Shown here piece after piece: positions 17,401 to 28,000 of a stretch of DNA of 64,000 nucleotides (positions within the stretch are counted from its first letter, which is position 1; the number at the start of each line of letters is the position of its first letter). The notes beneath the pieces are model-generated. The model did no database searches and was not told the DNA's origin. It saw nothing but the letters and a program-made list of their open reading frames with translations. Source of the stretch: Flavobacterium degerlachei (GTDB lineage Bacteria; Bacteroidota; Bacteroidia; Flavobacteriales; Flavobacteriaceae); NCBI RefSeq assembly GCF_900106645.1, contig NZ_FNMV01000007.1:124001-188000 (forward strand), given 5' to 3'. The translations under genes were made by a program, and so were the position numbers.

Positions 17401-18287
17401 AAGATAGTGCTGGTGGTACTGATATGTGGGTTTGGAATCCTACTGCGAATAACTATGGCGTTTTCAATTCCGCATCAGGAGTAGGAAGCAATTCGATTAC
17501 CAGATTTTTAGCGCCTATGCAAGGTTATTTTGTGAAAGCAGCCAATGATGGTTACTTTGCATTTGATAACAGTACACGTGTTCATACTGGTGCTGGAAAT
17601 TGGTTTAAAACTTCAAGAATCAAAAATGGTTTGATTCGTATTGCTATCCAATCTCAGGATGGCAATGGCGGCGATGAGGCCCTAATTCAGTTTGGTTATT
17701 CTGATAGTATTCAAGGGACTTCAAAACTGTTTAGTCACGTTGGTACTGCTCCAAGTTTATATATGAAATCTAGCAATAAGGACTACTCTGTGCGTTATCT
17801 GACTAATACATCTGAAAACCCTTCAGTAGCATTGGAATTTAAAGCTGGAAAGGACGGGTTTTATAATCTGAAATTCGATTTTGATTCAAAAGAATTTGAC
17901 TTTGTACAAGTAGAGGATCGTCTGTTGAAAACTTATACTTCTGTTAAACCATTAACTTCTTATGAATTTGAATCATCTAAAGCAGATGATGTTAATCGTT
18001 TCATTCTCCATTTTACAGAAGCTGACATCAAAACTGTAGTAGAAAAAGAATTAGCTGCGCTAGTTTACATGGATGGAAAACGTCTTGTTATTGACTTAAA
18101 AGCAGTAGTTGTTGAGACCGAAGTCACAGTATTTGGGATTGCAGGCAGGTTAATTTTTCGAAAAAAATTGAAGGGATCTGTCGTTCATAAATTAAATGTC
18201 AATTCAGCTACTCAAATCTTGTTGGTGCGTCTTAAAAATGAAAAAGGGACATTGAATACTAAAGTTTTTTACGACCTTCTAAAATAA
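11427..18287 (+). CDS. Giant secreted multidomain protein with tandem ice-binding domains
   Basis: The 2286-residue product starts with a signal peptide (MVKKLLFFILTYLVTSYSYS). Approximate residue positions follow. An unassigned beta-rich domain (22-390) is followed by an Ig-like domain (392-473), an ASH-like domain (474-586), a GEVED domain (587-735), an Ig-like domain (about 735-815) and two near-identical PKD-like repeats (817-996). Two more Ig-like domains (997-1163) precede two DUF3494 ice-binding domains (1170-1375 and 1385-1594). The C-terminal 690 residues are shared with the next gene and end in a T9SS type-A-like sorting segment. It is likely a cell-surface or released ice-binding adhesin. 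The domain calls are by eye; ice binding is inferred from the family. Confidence 0.88.
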   Translation: MVKKLLFFILTYLVTSYSYSQTPDFKIQHLQFDVPGSGLTITAPTNFTGVNDLKKAFIIVSNNRRNGAGPFGSSSTIEARGMSCSVYFSNANTIVFSRGAGAAITTRVNIMIVEYIGSVGGPNEIIVRHRAAVTPVAGTAVQSLAMSATPANINKCIPFYSVQTTDTQNGGAANSLMLYCSGTNTLNYHRGGATNTVSARVEVVEFTGSNWSVGHGDSGTGGSDSGTITLNSSATGTGGSIFDVGSYSNAFIWHTYKGDSNSGANEAIADNYPIYTPNGTTKVNWNFNANHDGSSERHFVHVLVNSSMNVTRFSDTQSLANESIIDISTAGLTDLGQSLILGSSYTSGTGTAYGRGWRNYYFNSLNEAAHWSHRSGNTLVHEIQIIDFIGLSICPYIIRTTPRSRNGAGTLTLNAKASAGTLNWYAASTGGTSLGTGTSFITPSISTTTTYYVDVTNNGCTSATRTAVLATINSPLNVTPSTLDFGYVPSGSTSSTNNYTLSGQYLSSYPGNITVTAPSNFQVSLSPSSGFSSSLIVPFSTANLSETIIYVQFLPTVTGVAYTGDITNSGGGGTAEVTVNGSSMDLCDSNGNMEYSTSITSINFNTISNTSAKPSSYSDYTSQITDVKPGSSYPLVVNINTDGDYTVFGKAWIDWNQDGDFEDANETFDLGSATNVPNGSTDGSPKSITIPCGAAIGKTRMRVSAKWQVGSNSCDKGFDGEVEDYTLNIVQVTPTTTASAICIGSTASLSAAGAVSGEKYRWYNATVGGTLLKTSPDNSDNSYTTEVLVETAIYWVSILNAGGCESTRTKVTATINPIPSEPGAITGTATQCPALASQTYSISAVANASTYNWTVPTGWSITAGSGTTSITVTTGSAGQNGNITVTAGNSCGTSSAQSLAVTVSPAAPVTPGTITGTATQCPSLAGESYSISNVNNASTYTWTVPTGWAITAGQNTTSITVTTGSVSQNGNITVTAANTCGTSSAQTLAVTVNAASVGGTASANQNICSGSTPTNITLSGQTGTIQWQSSSDNTTFTNIASATASTLTGSQMGILTATMYYRAVVTSEVCTSANSNTIIVTVNAIATITGTTAGSRTGTGTVTLGATASVGDINWYATASGGVSLGSGETFNTPAISSTTSYYAEATNGVCTAVSRNKVVASVTIEVSGPLLDLGILTNFAAYTVAGAVTNSGTSTVSGDIGSNNGVITGFGAPTTAGTIYNADATTAQAKIDLLRVYIHLSDVFVTNTTHAAAFGGETLTAGVYAIAGAGSLTGPITLDGQGNANAIFIIKFEGAFTVAANSKIILANGARACNVFWIAQGAISAGASSDLKGTLIAYPGAITVPTGSNLEGRMLSSSGAINFGPGALSVPEGPIAIPIKCDNSCNNNILGTVANFVLFTSAGAVANNGPSGIVGDIGSDSGAISGFESSTIEGSFYNVDAVTAQAKIDLQAAYTQLIDTPSTNTTHTPAFGGGETLTAGVYSIGGAGSLAGTLTLDGQGDPDALFILRFTGAFATAAQSKVILTNGVRRCNVFWIAEGAISMGAFSYMKGTLIAHGGANTMGANGNLEGRMLSTAGAIGFSTGVIYNNTLCFNEPINKWKGTINTIWNIPGNWTRNIVPAADDNIIFDEAPVNHCFMYQDRSVTNITNAQSLYGVVLNGNKLTLKGDFLFSNGATIYASAVNSTIQFSGSTVQTINSSEFKNNEVYNLNINNSNNVVLNGNLRLLNKLTTTTGLLDAFTNAPLISYAGSDVQTIESNQFLGEKVYDLTVDNTVGVKLNTNFSITNTLLINANKIVSVSPLYQLTAMETISNNAGASGLVLKSDATGTASLLHNSNNVPATVQRYISGPVEGWHFLSSPVSNQAISGSWLPVGSYGTGDPATGTGYDLYLWDEPSFSFKYKQDASSIGWNSVHPEVNFTVGRGYLYSVQETNPTKEFLGNLNNGSVNYPITSTATLDPALVELRGFNLVGNPYPSSVDWQAASGWDRTLLEDSAGGTDMWVWNPTANNYGVFNSASGVGSNSITRFLAPMQGYFVKAANDGYFAFDNSTRVHTGAGNWFKTSRIKNGLIRIAIQSQDGNGGDEALIQFGYSDSIQGTSKLFSHVGTAPSLYMKSSNKDYSVRYLTNTSENPSVALEFKAGKDGFYNLKFDFDSKEFDFVQVEDRLLKTYTSVKPLTSYEFESSKADDVNRFILHFTEADIKTVVEKELAALVYMDGKRLVIDLKAVVVETEVTVFGIAGRLIFRKKLKGSVVHKLNVNSATQILLVRLKNEKGTLNTKVFYDLLK
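13876..14413 (+). repeat. Two tandem PKD-like repeats in giant gene 1
   Basis: Two units of about 90 codons share GxITGTATQCP, ASTYxWTVPTGW, TTSITVTTGS, QNGNITVTA and CGTSSAQ. The DNA of the two units is also close, which suggests recent tandem duplication. Confidence 0.85.
14935..16206 (+). repeat. Tandem DUF3494 ice-binding domains
   Basis: Two units of about 205 residues share the family landmarks: SGDIGSNNG / VGDIGSDSG, TAQAKIDL, GETLTAGVY, LDGQGxxxAxFI, RxCNVFWIAxGAIS and LEGRMLSxxGAI. These match the discontinuous beta-solenoid of DUF3494 proteins such as those known from polar Flavobacterium species. Confidence 0.88.
16216..18287 (+). repeat. Shared C-terminal module, copy 1
   Basis: About 690 codons match 35862-37934 in the second giant gene. 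Both begin NxWKGxIxxxW, carry a GWHFLSSPVSNQAISGSW segment and VGNPYPSSVDWQAASGWDR, and end in a T9SS-like tail (LLVRLKNEKG, then TKV). An 80-base tract (16983-17062) is identical except for one base to 36627-36706. Confidence 0.92.
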
Positions 18288-18361
18288 CGGTTTTTAATCA
18301 ACAGGGAGATGGATTTATTGCCTTGCTATCCTGAAAATAGGCAGAATTAAAAGAAAATAAC

Positions 18362-18391
18362 AACCAGTGAATCTTCCATCATTGGTTTTTT
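18362..18391 (+). terminator. Terminator of giant gene 1
   Basis: AACCAGTGA (18362-18370) pairs with TCATTGGTT (18379-18387), with one G-U pair, and is followed by a T run. It lies 75 bases after the stop. Confidence 0.75.
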
Positions 18392-18794
18392 TATACATCG
18401 AGTTCCCGTTTTTAATTTTTTTATCCAAATTTATTAGAGTTTCGAAAAAAAGAGGGTTGCGCTAGTAATTTTTTGGAATTTGTTCTGCCACAAAGAAGCA
18501 GAATTAGAAGTAATGCATAGGAAAACAGAGTTGGAATAATTGGAATTTTACTCAAAGAGTTTATGCGAAACTAAATCATTATTAATAAAGCAACTAATTT
18601 GATGTATTTAGGTCGATGTATTGGATGGCAACGAAGTGCAAAATCAAAGACATAATTATGATTGGCTAACATTTCTTATGTCCTTTTGAAACAGTGCAAT
18701 GAAAAATTCAAAAAACGTTTAGATGGGGTAAAAAAGTATAATTAAACATATTACAATTCCTAAGTTAATTCTTAATATAATGCTCAGTGTCAAA
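18392..18794. other. Intergenic stretch between the giant genes
   Basis: About 400 AT-rich bases lie between the terminator of giant gene 1 and the duplicated leader of giant gene 2. No open frame, repeat or RNA element was recognised here. Confidence 0.5.
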
Positions 18795-19026
18795 GGCTTT
18801 TATTTATATATTTGCCTAAATTTTTTGAAATAATGAAAAATATTTTAGCCGTTATTTAGTGGTTAAATGTGTTAGTAGTTCGTTTGCAGTATGTTATGAT
18901 TTGTATTTTATTAAAATCAATAATGGGATTGTACTTACCTCTATTAAAACGGAGCTCAAATACTTTAAACTATGAAAAGAATTTTACCCTATTTCTTAAA
19001 AATAGAAACTTTTAATTCGTTATTCA
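18795..19026 (+). repeat. Duplicated promoter and leader, copy 2
   Basis: This is the counterpart of 11164-11394. The -7 box TATATTTG is at 18807-18814. The conserved ATGAAAA falls at 18972, which is the first in-frame ATG of giant gene 2, whereas in copy 1 the equivalent ATG opens only an eight-codon frame. Confidence 0.7.
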
Positions 19027-22000
19027 CAATACCTACAAAACTTATGCTTTTAATAAAGTTGTCTGTTTGCTCTATTTCTAATACTTTAAAAGGACTTAGA
19101 AAAAATAATTCAATAGTATCGAAAAACACTGATACTTCGTTTTTTAAGGTGAATAACGGAATTTCTGGATTAAATGTTACGAATTTGTTCAAAGATCAAA
19201 TTTTGAAAAAAACGGTTGTAGAAACAAAATTTTTTTTCTTTCTTTTTGCCTTATTTTCATTTAACACAACAATAGCTCAGCCAGTTATTAATGGGACTCA
19301 AAATATTGCTTGCCAGGGTCAAGTTGTTAGTTATAGTCTTTCTAATTCTTTTACTACTTATCAATGGACGATAACTGGGGGAACTCCATCTAGTGGAACG
19401 GGATCATCAATTAATGTTACTTGGGGTAGTGGTAATAGAGGACAAATTACGGTTGAAGGTTTTAATAGCGGTGTTTCTCAAGGAACTGCAACAAGAAAAA
19501 TTTATATTGACCAGAAATCGCTGTTTACACCTACGTCTAATAGCACTATTTTTAGTGGAGATGCTACTGCGCTTAACCTCGATTTTGTAAATAAATCAAT
19601 GCTTTTTAATGGCTCCACTGATTATGTGGGGATTTCTAATTCTAATTTAATTAACTTAGGAATAACGGATTATAGAACAGTTTCTTTGTGGTTTAAGGCA
19701 AATGATGTTACTACTCGACAAGTATTGTATAATGAAGGAGGCGGTACAAATGGGTTGTCGATGTATATTGAAGGTGGTAAAGTATATGTTTTAGCGTGGG
19801 AAGGCAATACTGCGTGGAATGCGCCAAATGCACCTATAAATGTTGGTCAGTGGTATAATATATCATTTGTTTTCGATAAAAATGCCACAGATGGGTTTCA
19901 TTTTAAAGGCTATTTAAATGGAGTAAATATTGGGCAGTATAACGAAGGTAGTAAAGCTGATGATGGCTTAGCAGCGCATTCGGGTTCGGTTCAAATCGGA
20001 AGTACTACAAGTAACATTGTCTTTCACGATAATACAACTTCAAATAATAAATATTTCAACGGTTATATTGACGATTTTAAATTATGGAATAGATCTTTAA
20101 CTGGAGCTGAAATTAGTATTGAAAAAGACCATTGGTTATCGAGTCCGGTTATTGATGCCGACCTAGATGTATATATCAACTTTAATAGTTCGGTTCTGGA
20201 TATTGCAGATAGTCCTTCTGCTGAAAGTGGAGCACTAAACGGAAGTCCTATTTACCATAACGACGCACCTTTACTTCCTAACATTCTGTGGAGTACAGGA
20301 GCAGCAACAGCATCAATTACAGTAAACCCTACAGCAACTACAAATTATACCTATTCGTTAACAGAAAAATTGAGTGCTGGTTGTCCTCAAAATGGGGCTA
20401 TAAATGTTACAGTTACTAATGGTATTGATACTGAAGGAGATGGAGTTAATGATCGTTACGATTTAGACGATGACAATGACGGAATTTTAGATGCCGTCGA
20501 AATGAGTTGTCTTCCAGTAGCAGGATATGATGGTTATTGGACTTTTGATAATAACACCAATGATGTTTCAGGAAATAATCACAATCTTCAGGCTGGTTCA
20601 TTATCATATTCGACAGATAGCAAAATTGGGGTAGCTTCTGCTTCCTTTAATGGAACTTCTGATTATTTACAGTATAGTGATGGAAATTATCTAAATGATG
20701 CAAAAGGCTATTTTTCTTATGCTTTTTGGGTAAAACCAGGAACATTAACGGGTATTCAAAACTTGTTGGACGAGGGGGGATCTGTAAATGGTGTTGCCAT
20801 TCGATTAAATGGTACCGTTTTAGAAAATGCCATTAGAGAAAGTAATGTTCAATACAGTACCTCCAGTTTTATTTTTCCGAGTGATAACCGTTGGCATCAC
20901 GTCGCATTAACCTATAATAATGGGGGTTTCACAATGTACTTAGATGGAGTACCTTCGAATAATCTTGCAACTGGATTTGGAGATTTAGCTGCGCATTCAA
21001 GCGATCATAATTTTGGTGCTGCGAGTGGTGGAGATGCTTTTGGAAATAGTAATTCATATTATTACAAGGGATTGATGGATGATATTCTTCATTATCCAAA
21101 AGTTCTTTCAGCAACAGAAATAACCGGTATAATCGAAAAAAAATGTGATGTTGATAACGATGGAATTGCTTCAAGTTTAGATTTAGATAGTGATGGTGAT
21201 GGTTGTAGCGATGCGAACGAAGCTTACGCTAATTCAAATGCTGATGGAGGAGATAATGGTGTATATGGTTTAGGAACTCCTACGGTAAAAAGCAACGGTT
21301 TGGTTGCCTCGGCAAGCTACTCTGCACCTGCTGTAATAACGTCAGGGCCAACTTATCTTCAAGGGCTAACGCTTGCAATCACTACAGCTCCAACAAATCA
21401 AGGGGTTTGTGTAGGCACTACAGTGACTTTTACTGCCGCTGCAATAGCGACAATTTTAACAACAAATCCAGCTACAACTGCAAGTACAGATATTAGTTTT
21501 CAGTGGAAAGTAAGTACTGATGGAGGGGGTGTTTATAATAATATATCTGGAGCAAATGGCAAAGTTGCAAGTGGAACCTTAGTTTCATTAGGTTTAGCTA
21601 ATGTGACAACAGCAATGAATGGATACAGATATAAAGTGGGATTTACTAATGAAGCAACAATTTGTCCTGTTGAGAGTTCAGCGATCTTAAACGTAAGTAC
21701 TTTACCTACTGTAACTGGGATTCCAGGTTCTAGATGTGGAACAGGTGCCGTAATCTTAGGAGCAACAACTACTGCAGGAACTGTAAATTGGTATGCTAAT
21801 GCTTCCGGTGGTACTATTTTAGGAACAGGAACAAGCTTTACAACTCCGTATCTTTCATCGAATACTTATTATTTTGCTGAGGCTATACAGAATGGTTGTG
21901 TCTCAAGTTCAAGAACAGCTGTCTTAGCATCTTTAAACAGTGGAAATATTGAAGTTGTAGCAAGCCAGGGAACAGCTTCTACATGTTATCCAACCCTTAA

Positions 22001-25000
22001 GGATGCATTTACAGCCATCAATTCTGGTACACATAAAGGAGAAATAGTCATTAATCTCGTTGGAAACACTTCTGAAACTACTACTGCTGCACTTAATGCT
22101 AGCGGTTCGGGAGCAGCTCTGTACGATAACATTTTAATTAAGCCAACAGGTGGCGTTTCACGTTCCATTAGTGGAAGTATTGCTGGAAACTTGATAGACT
22201 TAAACGGGGCAGATAATGTAACTATTGATGGTTTAAATAGCGGTGGCAATGCATTAATCATCAGTAACACAAGCAACGCAGCAACAGCCTCTACTATACG
22301 ATTTATCGCGGATGCAACAAGCAATACTATTACTAATTGTATCATTGAAGGTTCCGGAACTGGAGCTTCAACAGCTACCATTTTCTTTTCAACTGGAACA
22401 GCAATCGGAAATGATGATAATACTATTTCAACCAATACAATAAAGCAAGCTGGTACAAATTTACCCACTAATGCCATTTATTCGGGAGGTACATCAGTAC
22501 CTATCGATAATAGCGGAATATCAATTTTAAATAACAATATTCAGGATTATTTCAGTTCGGGAGCAAATGGTTCAGCAGGTCTTTTGGTTGCTTCTAATAG
22601 TTCAGCATGGAACATCGTAGGAAATCGTTTCTATCAAACGGCTTCAAGAGCCATTACAGTTGCGGGAACCCATCGTGGTATTGCAATTTTAACAACCTCT
22701 GGTGTTGATTATTCAGTTACAGATAATTTTATTGGGTACGGAGATTCGAATGGTGGCGGTATCAGTACCTATACAGGAGCATTTGCCTATCTTTTCAGAG
22801 GTATAGAATTGAGTGTGGGAACAACTTCAAATTCTAGTGTTCAAAATAATACCATAAGCGGTATAAATATAACTTCATCTACTGCAATTGTAATACCTGG
22901 CGCATTTAGTGGTATTGCAGTTTTAGCAGGAACTGTAGACATTGGTACTATAACTGGGAATACCATTGGGGCAACGAGTGGAACAAATGCTATTTCAGTT
23001 GGTTCAACCACGACATTGACCAACATTACCGGAATATACGCAACATCTACTAGTGCAGTAACTATTCAAAATAATATTATTGGAGCAATTAATACGGGAT
23101 CGGGTTCAGCTGCAATAGGCTATATTTTTAACGGAATCTATACTGCTGGAACTGGTAGTTATATAGTAAGTTCCAATATGATTGGTAGCGAAAATACAGC
23201 TAACTCAATTGCTATAGGTACTAATGGAGTTACAACAACGGGAGTTTGTACTTTTTATGGAATAAACAATGCTGCTACAGGAAATATTACAATCAATGAA
23301 AATACCGTACAAAACGGAACAGTTTATGGTACAGCAGCTTCTCTTTTTAGTGGGATTTTAAATAGCGCAGCGGGTAGTAATACTACCTTGGATATAACAA
23401 AAAACAATGTTCTTAATTTTGATAATACAGGAACGGGAGTAAGTATAGGTATTTCAGTTTCTGGAGCATCTGCGGCAACATTAAACCTAACAGAAAATAG
23501 TATTAGATCTTCGACTTTAACGGGATCTGGCTCTTTTACAGCGATTTCTAATGTTTCAGCAGTAGCAACAACTAATATTACAGATAACATAATTAGAAAT
23601 ATTACTAGAAGTGCCACAACTGGTGCTGTAACCGCAATTTCTAGTACTGGAGGCGTGACGGGATTTCTTAATATTAATGACAATCAATTCGGGAATGATG
23701 ATGGCGGTTTGGTGACTTTCTCTGCTGCTAGTTCTGGTGCACTAATTGGAATTAATGTTTCATCTGCAACAGCTGCAAGTGAATTGTCAATTCTTAGAAA
23801 TGATTTCAGAGGAATTACGCATTCAATTCAAGGTTCAAGTCCTCATACTTACATTATAAATGCTGCTACTACCAAGAGGCAAGATATTAGTAACAATACT
23901 TTTACTGATTTAGACGTGAATACTACTGGCGCAGTCACTTTTATCTCTAATTCAGTAGTGCTTCCTGCTAATGCAGTTCAGGAAGTCAAAGAGAATAAGA
24001 TTGCTACGGCTATGACAGCTGTACCGGCTGTGTTTTTTAATAAAAATGGAGCAGGTGGTACAGTAACTTTATTCACAAGTACAGCAACAACTACTGCAGC
24101 AGGCGTAAAGGTAAATCACACAGCAAACGATTTTTCAAAAATACAACTAACTGGAGCCACTATCATGGCAGGTTGGGTGCATACAGATGCAGGTCAAACC
24201 GTAAAGTCGTTTACGGCTAACACTTTTAGTAACTGGATTGGTGGATCTGGTTCTACTACGGGATTAACTGTAAGTGGTGGAGCAAACGGAAGTGGAACTA
24301 TTTCAGGAAATACTATATCAGCGATTACAAGTTCTGGTGTCATTACTGGGATTTCAACGAGTTCTGGAAATGAAAATTTTATTTCCAATAACATTAATGG
24401 ATTAAGTACAATTGGTGTTTCTGCAGTAAATGGTATTACTGTAACAGCTGGAACTTTGAAAAAGATTTCAAGAAATAAAATATACAACCTAGAAGCAAGT
24501 ATAGTTGGAGGTACAGTAAATGGTATTTTAGTTTCTGGTTCAACTGCGAACATTCAAGTTCAAATTGACAATAATATTATTGGCGATTTAAGGGCGCCTA
24601 ATGCAAATGCTGTTGATGCAATTAGGGGAATTAGCATTACAAATACAGGAGCTAATTCGACTTCGAATGTGTATTATAATAATATTTATTTGAATGCGCT
24701 TTCATCAGGAACCAACTTTGGTACATCTGGAGTTTATCATACCGTAAATGCTACAGCAACAACGGCAGTATTAACTTTACGAAACAATATTATAATCAAT
24801 CAATCCATTCCAAAAGGGACCGGAATCACGGCGGCTTATAGACGTTCAGGAACCTCTCTTAATAATTTTTCAATTACGAGCAATAACAACTTATTTCATG
24901 CAGCTGCACCATCAAGCAATAATTTAGTTTTCTATGATGGTACCAATTCTTCGCAAACATTAGATGCTTATCAGAATATAGTAGCACCAAGAGAAACAAA

Positions 25001-28000
25001 CTCTGTATATGCAGATTTAATTACTGGTGGGAAGTTCTTGACTTTAGTTGCTTCTAATTCTAATTATTTACATCTTGACGGGACAAAATCTTCCTTGGCG
25101 TTCAATGCTGCAGTAAATATTGATGGAATAACTAAGGATTTTGATGGTCAAATCCGTCAGGGTAATGATGGTTATATAGGTACTGAAATAGCGCCAGACA
25201 TGGGTGCTGATGAAATTAATACTGGAGTCCAACCGACTCCGTTGAGTGGTGTTTATTATGTAGGATCTGGGCAGACCTATAAATCATTAACAAATGCGGG
25301 TGGTTTATTTTCCTCCATTAATAGTTTAGGATTAAGTGGAGATGTTACGGTATATGTTACTTCTGACCTTACCGAAGATGGTAGTAACCCACTATATCAA
25401 TGGACTGAATCCGGTTCAGGAAACTACTCTTTAACGGTCAAACCAAGTGCAGCTAGTCCACGATTAATTAGCTTATCACTTGATAGTGGTTTTATCCGCT
25501 TAAATGGTGCTGATAGAACAACCTTTGATGGAAGCTTTAACGGAAGTGGAAGCTATTTTACTTTTGCTAACCCAAGTACTAGTAGTGCAGCATCCGTTTT
25601 TCAATTTATCAATGATGCAACAAATAACAGTGTAAAAAACTGTAACATTGAGGGTTCTGCAGTAGGAACAACCGCTGGAATAGTAGTGTTTTCAACAGGA
25701 ACAACAACAGGTAATGACGATAATATCATTTCTAATAACAATATTCGTCCTGCAGGAAGCAATTTACCGACAAATGCCATTTATTCGGCAGGATCATCTG
25801 TTAATATTGATAATAGTGGCAATACGATCAGTAATAATAATATTCAAGATTATTACAATGCAGCAACTGCTTCTAATGGTATTTTTATAGCCTCTAATAG
25901 TTCGGCTTGGACAATTAGCGGGAATAAATTATTTCAAACAGGGACCAGAACTGCTACTGTAGGTACTATTCACAGAGGAATTAATATTGTAACAGCATTA
26001 GGAGTAGGGTATAATGTAAGTAATAATATTATTGGCTACAGTAGTTCAACACAAACGGGGACTTCTGAATATACTTGCGGATCTAACATGAATAACCGTT
26101 ATTTTGGTATAGAAATGACAGTAGGACTAGCAACTGCATCAAGTATTCAAGGAAATACAGTTGCAGGGCTTAGTTTAACTAATACGAATACTGGAACAGT
26201 AAGTACGGTACCAGGAATCTTTGGAGGAATTTCAATCTTGGCTGGATCTGTGAATGTGGGGACAATAACAGGTAATACTATAGGCTCCACTATAGGAAAT
26301 GGATCAATTACTATCACTGCAACTAAAACCCTTAATATTTTTGAAGGTATTTATTCCACTTCTGTTGGAGCTGTTAATATTCAGAATAATATTATTGGTG
26401 GAATTAGTACAGCAGGTGGAAATGCCATTGGCTACCTATTTTATGGGATTTATACAGCTGGAACGGGAGCTTATACTATTTCAAACAATTTTATTGGAAG
26501 TAACAGTATTTCAAATTCAATATCGATAGGTACGATATCAACCTCTGCGGTATGTACTTTATATAATATTTATAATTTAGCAACGGGTGCTATAACCATT
26601 AGTAGCAACACCATACAAAACGTGACTTCTAATGGTACAGGTGCATCAGTTTTAACAGGGATTCTCAATAGTGCTGGTAGTGGAGATCAATTGAATATTA
26701 CTGGGAATACTATTGTTGCTATTAACAATACAGGAACAGGAATCATAACAGGAATTTCAAATACTGCAGCGATTGCATCTTCTGTCAGTATTACGGGTAA
26801 TACTATTAGAACATCCACTCATACCGGGACTGGAACATTCAATGGGATTTTAAATGGGGCGGCAGTTGCAACGGTGAACATCAGTTCTAATATAATTCGA
26901 GATATTAATAAAAACGCGGTTACTGGTGCTTTTACTGCTATATCCAGTACTGGTGCAGTGACATCAGCCTTAAATATTAATGACAACCAACTGGGAAATT
27001 CAGATGGTGGCTTAGTAACTTTTAACGCAGCTAGTGGAGGTACTTTAACAGGTATAAATACTTCAGGAGCAATTGCATCATGTGATGTTTCAGTACAACG
27101 AAATGATATTAGAGGAATTATACATTCTGTTACAGCTAGCAATACCCATAATTATATCAGCAATAGCGCAGTTTCAAAATCACAAAACATCAGCAGTAAT
27201 ACATTCACAAACTTGAATGTGAATACTACTGGTACAATTACCTTTATTACTAATAACGTCAGTTTGCTCGCTGGCGGAACACAAGATGTTAATAGTAATA
27301 GTATAGTTACTGCTTTTGCAAGATCTGCAGCAGGGGCTTTGACTCTTTTTACAAGTTCAACCACCACTTCAGCAATTGGAAGTACTATTAACAATAATAA
27401 TAATATATTTTCGAATATCACTCTTGTAGGTGCTTCAACAATAGCAGGTTGGGTAAATACGGATGCAGCATATGGAACTAAAAATATTAAAAACAATGTT
27501 TTTAGTAATTGGCAAAATGCAACTGCAACTTCTGGAGCAACTATGACTGGTATTAACGTTGCCACAATAGGTACTGAAAATGAAATTTCAGGGAATCAAA
27601 TTAATAATTTTTCTACTGGAGGGACTACTTATGGGATAACAACAGGAGTTATCGCGGCCACTGGAAATGACCGAATCTTTTCGAATATTATTCATACTTT
27701 GGTAGTATCACCTGGTAGTACTTCAAGTGTTTTAAATGGAATTGCTATTACAGGTGGATCTTACAAACAAGTGTATCAAAACACGATCTACAATTTACAA
27801 AGTAGTGGGGCAGGAATTACAACAGGAACAATTAGTGGGATAGCCGTTACGGGAGGTTTAAATAATCTTATTTTTCGAAATAAAATTTACAATATTTCTT
27901 CAAGCTCTACTAGTATTACAGGTACAGTTAATGGAATTATGGTTTCAGGTACTTTAGCTGATCAAGTTACAACCATACGTAACAATAGTATTGGGGATAT

